Shown here one piece after another: positions 49,982 to 56,608 of a stretch of 64,000 nucleotides of DNA (position 1 is the stretch's first letter; each line of letters opens with the position of its first letter). The stretch is from Aldehydirespirator sp965116665 (lineage in GTDB: Bacteria > Actinomycetota > Acidimicrobiia > Acidimicrobiales > Aldehydirespiratoraceae). The stretch lies in assembly GCA_965116665.1 (NCBI GenBank), contig OZ220709.1, forward strand, positions 1,612,001-1,676,000. Reading direction: 5' to 3'. The translations under genes and the position numbers were made by a program. The notes beneath the pieces are model-generated. The model was not told the origin of the DNA. It ran no database searches and saw only the letters and a program-made list of their open reading frames with translations.

Positions 49982-50009
49982 ACCGGGCCGGAGATTAGCC
50001 CGGCCCGGT
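49982..50009 (-). terminator. Intercistronic hairpin between the BMP gene and the ATPase gene
   Basis: ACCGGGCCGG and CCGGCCCGGT form a perfect 10-bp stem with an 8-nt loop in the 111-bp gap. No strong U-run follows. It would act as a partial terminator or as a 3'-end stabiliser, favouring high expression of the binding protein over the membrane parts. Confidence 0.55.
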
Positions 50010-50070
50010 GTCATCGTTGGACTTGTGCTCCGGAGCGGCCCGACGGAGCGGGCCCACCGGCGCTCCGCGA

Positions 50071-51261
50071 TCAGGGCTCGGTCGGCACCGAGATCTCGCC
50101 AGCCACGATCTGGGCCTTGAGGCCTTCGAGTTGGTCGGCGATGTCGTCCACGAACCCGCCCGAGGTGCTGTAGCCGACGCCGTCCACGGACAGGTCGTAG
50201 GTGGTCGGCCCGGGCTGCATTGTGCCCTCGATGACGGAGCGGATCATCTCGAAGATGGACACGTCCACCCGCTTGAGCATCGACGTCAGGATGTAGTCCC
50301 GCACCCCCGCGTCGGCGGTGTGGTACTGGTCGGAGTCGACCCCGATGGCCCACACCTTGGACCCGGTGGCCTCGCTCTGCTCCAGGGCGGCCTGGAACAG
50401 CCCCGCGCCGGAGCCGCCGGCCGCGTGGTACACGATGTCGGCTCCTTCCTCGTACATGGCCAGCGCGATCTCCTTGGCCCGGTCCGGGGCGTTGAAGCCG
50501 TCGAAGTCGGGGGCCTCGGTGATGTAGCTGCCGATGATCTCGATGTCGGGGTTGACGGCCCGCGCCCCGGCGTTGAAGCCGGCCTCGAACCGCTCGATCA
50601 GGCCGCCGACGTTGGCCACCCCGCCGATGAATCCGATCGTGCCGGTCTCGCTCTTGAGCGCGGCGGCTGCTCCCACCAGGAACGAGCCTTCGTGCTCGGC
50701 GAAGACCAGGCCGGCGATGTTCTCGCCGTAGGGGGCCGGAGGATCGGCACCCCAGTTGATCATGGCCGAGTCGACTACGCCGAAGTTCGTGTCGGGGTTC
50801 TCGGCGCCGACCGCGGCCGCGTCACCCTCGAACAGGAACCCGACGCCGATGACGATGTCGTGGGCGTCGGCGGCGAGCTGGAGCAGCTCGCCCCGGTTGG
50901 AGCCGTCGGGCTCGGGTGAGGCCTCGGTGAAGGTGATGCCGAGTTCGGCGGCGGCCCGCTCGATTCCTGCGGCGGCCGAATCGTTGAAGGACTGGTCGCC
51001 GCGGCCACCGATGTCGAACACCAGGCCGACCGAGATGTCACTCATCTCAGGCTCGGGCTCCGGCGCCTCGGGTTCCGGTTCCGGCTCGGGCTCGGGCTCG
51101 GGGGCCTCGGTGGGCTCGGGCTCGGGTTCAGGGTCGGGCGCCGGTGCCGTGGTCGTCTCGGGCTCGGCGACGGTCTCAGCTTCCTCGTCGTCCCCGCACG
51201 CCGCGGCGAGTAGGGCAAACGACAGCAGGATCGCAAGCAGCGCAAAAAGGCGCTTATGCAT
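50071..51261 (-). CDS. BMP-family substrate-binding lipoprotein (PnrA-like)
   Basis: A 396-residue lipoprotein: signal peptide with lipobox LLAAAC (Cys about 22), a 50-residue linker of Glu-Pro repeats, then the BMP domain: ISVGLVFDIGGRGDQSFNDSAAAGIERAAAELG, IVIGVGFLFEGDAAAVG, GFIGGVANVGGLIERFEAGFNAGARAVNPDIEI, YEEGADIVYHAAGGSGAGLFQAALE and KVWAIGVDSDQ. PnrA-type members bind purine nucleosides. GGAGG lies 7 nt before the ATG. It is the first gene of the importer operon (BMP, ATPase, two permeases, PhyH). Confidence 0.92.
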   Translation of the reverse strand: MHKRLFALLAILLSFALLAAACGDDEEAETVAEPETTTAPAPDPEPEPEPTEAPEPEPEPEPEPEAPEPEPEMSDISVGLVFDIGGRGDQSFNDSAAAGIERAAAELGITFTEASPEPDGSNRGELLQLAADAHDIVIGVGFLFEGDAAAVGAENPDTNFGVVDSAMINWGADPPAPYGENIAGLVFAEHEGSFLVGAAAALKSETGTIGFIGGVANVGGLIERFEAGFNAGARAVNPDIEIIGSYITEAPDFDGFNAPDRAKEIALAMYEEGADIVYHAAGGSGAGLFQAALEQSEATGSKVWAIGVDSDQYHTADAGVRDYILTSMLKRVDVSIFEMIRSVIEGTMQPGPTTYDLSVDGVGYSTSGGFVDDIADQLEGLKAQIVAGEISVPTEP

Positions 51262-51317
51262 GGGCCTTCCTCCAGGGTCGATAGGCAGTTGCGCAGCGGA
51301 TGCTAGCCCGCCGAGGC

Positions 51318-52334
51318 TCAGTTCCGCGAACGGTTGCCGGTCCATTCCAGCAGAGCATCCGCCGTCCACGTGTTGATGATGTCGTCGACGGGAACGTCGC
51401 AGCGCACGGCCTTGTCGGCGCCGTAGGGCTGCCACTCGAGTTGCCCGGTGGCGTGGGCGTCGGTGTCGACGGACACCTTGCAGCCCCACTGCACCGCCAG
51501 CGCCAGCAATTCCTCGGGTGGATCCTGGCGCTCGGGGCGGCAGTTGATCTCCACCGCCTTGTCGAACTGGGCGCAGGCTGCGAACACGATCTCGGCGTCG
51601 AAGGCCGACGGGGGCCGGCCACCGCCGACGACTTTGCGGTTGGTGCAGTGGCCGAGGATGTCGGTGTTGGGGTTGGCGATGGCGGCCACCATCCGGGGAG
51701 TCATCTCGGCCGACGGCATTCGCAGCTTCGAATGGACCGAGGCCACCACCACGTCCAACTCTCCTAGCACGTCGTCGGAGAGGTCCAGCGAGCCGTCCTC
51801 CAGGATGTCGACCTCCATCCCGGTCAGGATCCGGAACGGCGCCATCTCAGCGTTGAGCCGCGCGATCTCCTCCATCTGCCTGCGCAGCCGGCTCTCGTCA
51901 AGGCCGTGAGCCACCGTAAGCCGGGCCGAGTGATCGGTGATCGCGACCCACTCGTGGCCCAGCGCCGCGGCGGTCTCCGCCATGGCCCGCAACGGGGCCC
52001 CGCCGTCGGACCAGTCCGTGTGGCAGTGGCAGTCGCCCCGCAAGCGCTCGAGCACAGGCCCGCCGGCCCCGACCGGGACCCGGCTGCGCTGCTCGAGCTC
52101 GGCCAGGTACCCGTCGCCGATGCCGGCGAGGGCCTCGCTGACGACCCGCGCCGTGCTGGGTCCCACCCCTTCGAGCTCGGTGAGCGTGCCCGCCGCGTCC
52201 CTGGCTGCGAGTTCTTCGTCTCCGAGGGTGTCGGCGACCTGGAGCGCGCGCTGGAAGGCGCGCACCTTGGGGGCGGGTGCGAGTTCGCGGTCGAGATAGT
52301 GAATGGCGAGCGACAGCGCCACCGAAGGCCGCAC
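51318..52334 (-). CDS. PHP-domain phosphoesterase with helix-hairpin-helix segment
   Basis: A 338-residue protein. The first 100 residues carry a DNA polymerase X/ComEA-like helix-hairpin-helix (LTELEGVGPSTARVVSEALAG). The PHP domain follows: GDCHCHTDWSDGG (HxH), VAITDHSARLTVAHGLD, LTGMEVDILEDGSLDL, VVVASVHSKLRM, DILGHCTNRKV and VSVDTDAHATGQL, which hold the metal ligands. It resembles the C-terminal PHP half of bacterial family X polymerases without a polymerase domain, so DNA repair is possible. The GTG at 52334 has TAGGTT 7 nt upstream. Confidence 0.85.
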   Translation of the reverse strand: MRPSVALSLAIHYLDRELAPAPKVRAFQRALQVADTLGDEELAARDAAGTLTELEGVGPSTARVVSEALAGIGDGYLAELEQRSRVPVGAGGPVLERLRGDCHCHTDWSDGGAPLRAMAETAAALGHEWVAITDHSARLTVAHGLDESRLRRQMEEIARLNAEMAPFRILTGMEVDILEDGSLDLSDDVLGELDVVVASVHSKLRMPSAEMTPRMVAAIANPNTDILGHCTNRKVVGGGRPPSAFDAEIVFAACAQFDKAVEINCRPERQDPPEELLALAVQWGCKVSVDTDAHATGQLEWQPYGADKAVRCDVPVDDIINTWTADALLEWTGNRSRN

Positions 52335-52341
52335 GGCTTCG

Positions 52342-52347
52342 AACCTA
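52342..52347 (-). promoter_or_regulatory. -10 element of leaderless PHP-gene transcript
   Basis: GGTAGGTT: TAGGTT (minus strand) ends 7 nt before the GTG start. Confidence 0.5.
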
Positions 52348-52420
52348 CCGGCCCGAGCGCCGGCGGTGAGCACTGTGGCCGGCCCGCCGTGCGCCCTGCA
52401 CCGGTCGGGAGCGTCCGGGC

Positions 52421-52780
52421 TCACGGGCCGGTCTTGCGGGGTCCGGGCAGGCGATGGCGGTTGGCGGCGACGAGGGCATAGGCCGGTCGGGCCAGCCAGC
52501 GAAGCGGAGGGTTGACGATCAGCAGCCCGACGAGTCTCCAGGCGCCGCCGGCGGTGGCCAGGGCCATACCGATGGCCTCGGCGCCCCGGGCCCTCGGCGG
52601 GCTGTGGCCGTCGTCCTCGATCCACCACACCGCGGCCTGCACGTCGTCGCGGGACAGTCCCAGCTCCTCGAGGTCCAGAGCCTGCCAGGGCGCGGCGCGG
52701 GCATCGGCGGGCAGGCGGGCTGCGATCCAGCGGGCCGAGCGCACGCAGAAGCCACACTCGCCGTCGTAGACGAGAAGCAC
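52421..52780 (-). CDS. DCC-family (DUF393) thiol-disulfide oxidoreductase-like protein
   Basis: A 119-residue protein opening LLVYDGECGFCVRSARW, the DxxCxxC signature of the DCC family, then a segment with AVWWIEDDGHSPPRARGAEAIGMALATAGGAWRLVG and a C-terminal helix. The family has a thioredoxin-like fold and uncertain function. The GTG at 52780 is chosen since it sits right before the motif; the ATG at 52846 (the mirror of the bL37 start codon) would add 22 residues unlike the family. Confidence 0.8.
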   Translation of the reverse strand: MLLVYDGECGFCVRSARWIAARLPADARAAPWQALDLEELGLSRDDVQAAVWWIEDDGHSPPRARGAEAIGMALATAGGAWRLVGLLIVNPPLRWLARPAYALVAANRHRLPGPRKTGP

Positions 52781-52830
52781 CGGGCCAGTGTGCCACTGCG
52801 ACGGTGGGCGGGGTCGCCGGGGTCCGGCGG

Positions 52831-52836
52831 TAGAGT
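52831..52836 (+). promoter_or_regulatory. -10 element of leaderless bL37 transcript
   Basis: GGTAGAGT: TAGAGT ends 8 nt before the ATG of the 29-codon gene. Confidence 0.5.
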
Positions 52837-52844
52837 TGGGAGCC

Positions 52845-52934
52845 ATGTCCAAGCGCACCAGCAAGCGCCGAGCCAAGGCCCGCCGTTCGAAGGCGAACCA
52901 CGGCCGCAAGCCCAACGCAGGCCGCAACAGCTGA
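52845..52934 (+). CDS. Small basic 50S ribosomal protein bL37
   Basis: A 29-residue protein, MSKRTSKRRAKARR at the start and SKANHGRKPNA near the end. The ANHGxxPNA ending and the Lys/Arg-rich start match bL37, the small large-subunit protein described in mycobacterial ribosome structures. It is preceded by a leaderless promoter and followed after 55 bp by ychF. Confidence 0.8.
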   Translation: MSKRTSKRRAKARRSKANHGRKPNAGRNS

Positions 52935-52989
52935 TCCAGGGGCAGCCGGCGCTGATCGGCTGCAGGGCCGTAGAGCTGGAGGCTTCCTC

Positions 52990-54063
52990 TTGGAGCGATT
53001 CGGATTCGTAGGTCTCCCCAACTCCGGGAAGACCTCGCTGCACAACGCCCTTGCGGGCGGTGACGCCCTGGCGGCCCGCCACGCCTTCTCAACCAAGTCG
53101 GCCACCGTCGGCGTGGCCAAGATTCCCGACGGTCGGCTGCTGAAGCTGGCCGAAATGAGTGCCAGCCGCCGCGCCGTCCATGCATCTGTGCAGTTCACCG
53201 ACATCGGCGGCCTGGTGTCGGGGTCGAGCCGGGGCGAGGGCCTGGGCAATGCCTTCCTGGGCCACGTCCGCGACACCGACGCCATCGTCTATGTGCTGCG
53301 CGCTTTCGTGGATCCCGATGTGCCCGGCGGCGACGACCCGCTCGACAGCCTCCGTGTGCTCGAGACCGAGCTGGCCCTCGCCGACCTCGACAGCGCCACC
53401 CGCCAGCTCGACAAGCTCGCTCGGGCCCTCAAGGGAGATCCGTCGCTGCGGGCATCCCACGATCTGCTGGCTCGGGCGGTCGCCGTCCTCGAGGAGGGCC
53501 TCCCGCTGTACCGGGCCGGCCTCGACGGCTCGGACCGGATCGGTTTGCGCCCCTTCTTCATGCTCACCAACAAGCCGGTGCTCGCGGTGGTGAACATCGG
53601 AGAGGACCGCATCGCAGCCGCCGAGGAGGTGGCGGCACCGGTCCGGGAGGAACTGGGCGACGCCGAGGTGGTGCCGCTGTGCGTGCAACTGGAGGCTGAG
53701 GCTGCGCAACTCGACGAGTCGGAGCGTCCCGAGCTGCTGGCCGCCCTCGGGCTGGGAAGCGGCGCCCTGGACCGGTTCCTGGCCAGCGCCTACCACCTGC
53801 TGGGACTGAGAACCTTCCTGACCACGGGGCCCAAGGAGAGCCGGGCCTGGACCTTCCGGGCGGGCGCGTCGGCGGTCGAGTGCGCGGGCGCGGTCCACTC
53901 CGACATCCAGCGAGGCTTCATCCGGGCCGACACCATCGCCTGGGATGAACTGCTCGAGGCCGGTTCCTGGGTCGCGGCCCAGCGGCAGGGCCGGATTCGC
54001 TCCGAGGGGAAGGACTATGCAGTGGGTGACGGCGACGTGATGGAGTTCAAGTTCAACGTCTAA
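52990..54063 (+). CDS. ychF: Ribosome-binding ATPase YchF (OLA1 family)
   Basis: A 357-residue Obg-related P-loop ATPase: FGFVGLPNSGKTSLHNALAG (4-23), STKSATVGVAKIPDGRL, FTDIGGLVSGSSRGEGLGNAFLGHVRDTDAIVYVLRAF, and the altered G4 region KPVLAVVNIGE. The C-terminal TGS domain has WTFRAGASAVECAGAVHSDIQRGFIRADTI and AQRQGRIRSEGKDYAVGDGDVMEFKFNV. The start is TTG, supported by GGAGG 7 nt upstream and by the family N-terminus. Confidence 0.95.
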   Translation: MERFGFVGLPNSGKTSLHNALAGGDALAARHAFSTKSATVGVAKIPDGRLLKLAEMSASRRAVHASVQFTDIGGLVSGSSRGEGLGNAFLGHVRDTDAIVYVLRAFVDPDVPGGDDPLDSLRVLETELALADLDSATRQLDKLARALKGDPSLRASHDLLARAVAVLEEGLPLYRAGLDGSDRIGLRPFFMLTNKPVLAVVNIGEDRIAAAEEVAAPVREELGDAEVVPLCVQLEAEAAQLDESERPELLAALGLGSGALDRFLASAYHLLGLRTFLTTGPKESRAWTFRAGASAVECAGAVHSDIQRGFIRADTIAWDELLEAGSWVAAQRQGRIRSEGKDYAVGDGDVMEFKFNV

Positions 54064-54160
54064 GACCGCACCGGTAGCGGTGCCGGATCCTCCGGGGCAG
54101 CCGGACGCGGCTCCCATGAACTGATTGCGGAAGTGATGGCGTCGCTTCGCCGGATGGGGT

Positions 54161-54166
54161 TAGGCT
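54161..54166 (+). promoter_or_regulatory. -10 element of leaderless desaturase transcript
   Basis: TTAGGCT: TAGGCT ends 8 nt before the ATG at 54175. Confidence 0.5.
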
Positions 54167-54174
54167 GCCGCGGC

Positions 54175-55170
54175 ATGCCTTCCGACACCGATGTCCGGCT
54201 GCTAGCGGATCTTGAGCCGAGCATTGAGAGGCTCTACGAGAGGCACCTCCGGCAGACCAAGGAGTGGCACCCCCATGCTCTGGTTCCCTGGAGCCGGGGT
54301 GTGGACTATCCGGAGGACTATCAGTGGTCTCCCGAGGACGCCGGGCTGAGCCCTCAGGCCCGAAGCGCTCTGTTCGTCAACGTGCTGACCGAAGACAATC
54401 TGCCCTACTACTTCCGGGACATCGAGCGCATGTTCGGCCGCGATCGGGCTTGGGGTCATTGGGTGCGGCGCTGGACCGCCGAGGAAGGCCGTCACGGCCA
54501 GGTGATCCACGACTATCTGGCCGTCACCCGCGCCATCGACCCGGTGGTTCTCGAGCGGGCTCGAATGGCCCAGGTGCAAGGTGGCCAAGCGCCCGAGCCT
54601 CCCAACGCGCTGGAGGGCCTCGCCTACGTAACGCTGCAGGAGCTGGCCACCCGTATCTCCCATTTCAACACGGGGCGGCACATAGCCGACCCGGCCGGCA
54701 AGGCGATCATGCGCCGAGTCTCCTTCGACGAGAACCTCCACTTCCTGTTCTACCGCGACGCCATGGCCGCCGCCCTGCAGCTCGAACCCTCAGCCGCGGT
54801 GGTGGCCATCGCCAACCAGGTGAAGGGCTTCGCCATGCCCGGCGTCGGCATCGAAGACTTCGAGGCTCACGCCCGCACGATCGCCGATGCCGGCATCTAC
54901 GACCTGGCCATCCATCACGATCAGATACTGCAGCCAGTGCTGGTGCGAGACTGGAAGCTTCCCAGTCTCACCGGGCTGTCAGCAGTCGCCGAAGCCGCCC
55001 GGGAGCGGCTGATGAAGCTCATCGACCGGATCGGACGCGTGGGCCGGCTCATGGTCGAGCGCCGTGCCGAGCGCTGGACGAGGACTTCGCAGGATCGGCG
55101 GTTGGACCGACTGTGGCCCAAGGGTTGGGGCCAGGGGCCTGTTACCAAGGCGGACTCTTCGAGGCACTAG
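54175..55170 (+). CDS. Acyl-[acyl-carrier-protein] desaturase (DesA-type)
   Basis: A 331-residue soluble diiron desaturase. Iron ligands are expected in FVNVLTEDNLPYYF, RRWTAEEGRHGQVIHDYL (EExxH), LQELATRISHFNTGRH and RRVSFDENLHFLFYRDAM (DExxH). It resembles mycobacterial DesA1/DesA2. It would introduce a cis double bond into acyl-ACP. The ATG at 54175 is chosen because of the -10 element just upstream; an ATG at 54133 would add 14 residues lacking family similarity. Its stop codon overlaps the promoter of the next gene. Confidence 0.9.
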   Translation: MPSDTDVRLLADLEPSIERLYERHLRQTKEWHPHALVPWSRGVDYPEDYQWSPEDAGLSPQARSALFVNVLTEDNLPYYFRDIERMFGRDRAWGHWVRRWTAEEGRHGQVIHDYLAVTRAIDPVVLERARMAQVQGGQAPEPPNALEGLAYVTLQELATRISHFNTGRHIADPAGKAIMRRVSFDENLHFLFYRDAMAAALQLEPSAAVVAIANQVKGFAMPGVGIEDFEAHARTIADAGIYDLAIHHDQILQPVLVRDWKLPSLTGLSAVAEAARERLMKLIDRIGRVGRLMVERRAERWTRTSQDRRLDRLWPKGWGQGPVTKADSSRH

Positions 55171-55173
55171 GTT
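55168..55173 (+). promoter_or_regulatory. -10 element of leaderless DUF192 transcript, overlapping the upstream stop codon
   Basis: TAGGTT: its first three bases are the TAG stop codon of the desaturase gene, and it ends 7 nt before the ATG at 55181. Confidence 0.5.
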
Positions 55174-55180
55174 CGCGCCC

Positions 55181-55510
55181 ATGGCGTGGCTGGTTTGTGG
55201 CGACCGGGTCATCGCGTCGCTCGAGGTTGCTTCTAGCCGGCGTGAACGTCGTAAGGGTCTGTCGGGCCGCGATGGAATCGAGGGTGCCCTGCTGCTGGAG
55301 CGGACCCGGTCGGTGCACTCCTTCGGCATGCGGTTCCCGATCGACGTGGCCCACTGCGACTCCGAGATGCGGGTACTGCGGGTGACGACGATGCAGGCCA
55401 ACCGCGTCGGGCGTCTGGTGCCGGGAGCCAGCTCGGTCATCGAGGCCGAGGCCGGCAGCTTCCGGCGCTGGGGGGTGGCTCCGGGCGTGGAGCTGGAGGT
55501 CCGGCAGTGA
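55181..55510 (+). CDS. DUF192 family protein
   Basis: A 109-residue beta-rich protein: SRRERRKGLSGRDGIEGALLLERTRSVHSFGMRFPIDVAHCD, then RVLRVTTMQANRVGRLVPGASSVIEAEAGSF. DUF192 is a small conserved family of unknown function, often extracytoplasmic, though no signal peptide is seen here. It has its own leaderless promoter and overlaps rsmI by 4 bp (GTGA), so they are co-translated. Confidence 0.85.
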   Translation: MAWLVCGDRVIASLEVASSRRERRKGLSGRDGIEGALLLERTRSVHSFGMRFPIDVAHCDSEMRVLRVTTMQANRVGRLVPGASSVIEAEAGSFRRWGVAPGVELEVRQ

Positions 55511-56394
55511 GTGCCTCCGGCCACCGAGATGATGACCTCCCGGCGGGCGGCTCGCTGGTGCTGGTCGGTACTCCGATCGGCAACCTCGGCGATCTGAGCG
55601 CCAGGGCCGTGGAGGCTCTCGCCTCGGCGGACGTCGTCTGCTGCGAGGACACCCGGCGCACGGGCCGCCTGCTGGAGCACGCCGGGGTGAACGGCGCCCG
55701 GCTGCGCCGGGTGGACGAGCACACCGAGGCTGAAGCCTGCTCGGAGGTCTGCGAGCTGCTCGGGGCCGGGGCCACCGTGGCGATGGTGACCGACGCCGGC
55801 ATGCCCGCGCTGACCGATCCGGGCGGCCGGCTGGTGGCCGCGGCCGCGGCGGCCGGACACATGGTGACGGTGGTGCCAGGCCCGTCGGCCGGCTTGGCCG
55901 CCCTGGCCGTCAGCGGTCTCGCGGCCGGCCGGTTCTGCTTCGAAGGGTTCCTGCCCCGCAAGGGCAGGGCGCGCGCCGAACGCCTGGAGCTGGTTGCCGG
56001 CGAGCGCCGAACCACGATCCTCTACGAGTCGCCTCGCCGGCTGAAGGCCTGTCTCGAGGACCTGGCCGAGGTGTGCGGCCTGCAGAGGCGGGCCGTGGTG
56101 GCCCGCGAGCTCACCAAGTTGCATGAGGAGATAGTCAGAGGCACCTTGGCCGAGCTCTGCGAGTGGTCCGAGCGGCTGGTGAAGGGCGAGGTCGTCATCG
56201 TGCTCGAGGGTGCTGCCGAGGCGGACCCGGAGCCCAGCGACGATCAGCTTCGGGCCGCGGTCGAGGCCCTCATGTCCGGTGGCGTGAGCCGCAAGGACGC
56301 GGCTGCGTCGACCGCCGCGGTTCATGGCGTGTCCCGCCGGCGCGTCTACAACCTGGTGGTCGGTGCCCAAGGGCCCAAGAGGCCGAGCGGGTAG
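55507..56394 (+). CDS. rsmI: 16S rRNA (cytidine-1402-2'-O)-methyltransferase RsmI
   Basis: A 295-residue SAM-dependent tetrapyrrole-methylase-fold enzyme: GSLVLVGTPIGNLGDLSARAVEALASADVVCCEDTRRTGRLL, then MVTDAGMPALTDPGGRLV, VVPGPSAGLAALAVSGLAAGRFCFEGFLPRKG and ILYESPRRLKACLEDL. CRELTKLHEE-type ARELTKLHEEIVRGTL completes the core. The C-terminal helical region ends SRRRVYNLVVG. The start is GTG, overlapping the DUF192 stop. The gene ends AGGCCGAGCGGGTAG, nearly the same as miaA. Confidence 0.95.
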   Translation: MSASGHRDDDLPAGGSLVLVGTPIGNLGDLSARAVEALASADVVCCEDTRRTGRLLEHAGVNGARLRRVDEHTEAEACSEVCELLGAGATVAMVTDAGMPALTDPGGRLVAAAAAAGHMVTVVPGPSAGLAALAVSGLAAGRFCFEGFLPRKGRARAERLELVAGERRTTILYESPRRLKACLEDLAEVCGLQRRAVVARELTKLHEEIVRGTLAELCEWSERLVKGEVVIVLEGAAEADPEPSDDQLRAAVEALMSGGVSRKDAAASTAAVHGVSRRRVYNLVVGAQGPKRPSG

Positions 56395-56427
56395 GCGAGC
56401 GAGTTCGGCGCATACGGGCGAGGCCGT

Positions 56428-56465
56428 GGCCCGAGCGGCCCGTGAGCGCAGCGAACAAGAGCGGG
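56428..56465 (+). repeat. Dispersed 38-bp repeat, copy B (rsmI-metG spacer)
   Basis: Matches the nrdJ linker copy at 40752-40789 at 35 of 38 positions. This copy is non-coding. The rest of the 214-bp spacer holds only the metG -10 element. Confidence 0.75.
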
Positions 56466-56594
56466 AATGACACCGCTGCGACGCGACGCGCTCTCGCCTA
56501 TCCGCGTGCTCAAGGGCCTTCGTCGCAGTAGGAGGACGTCGGGCTCGGCCGAAAATCTGCGGGCTCGGCTGGGGAAGCCTGTGGCATCTCGGGA

Positions 56595-56600
56595 TAATGT
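56595..56600 (+). promoter_or_regulatory. -10 element of leaderless metG transcript
   Basis: GATAATGT: TAATGT ends 8 nt before the ATG at 56609. Confidence 0.55.
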
Positions 56601-56608
56601 GGCCCGCC

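Noticed and set aside
52335..53285. Minus-strand extension of the PHP gene through the DCC and ychF region
   Set aside because: The extension is antisense to ychF and overlaps the DCC gene in another frame; family similarity starts near the GTG at 52334.
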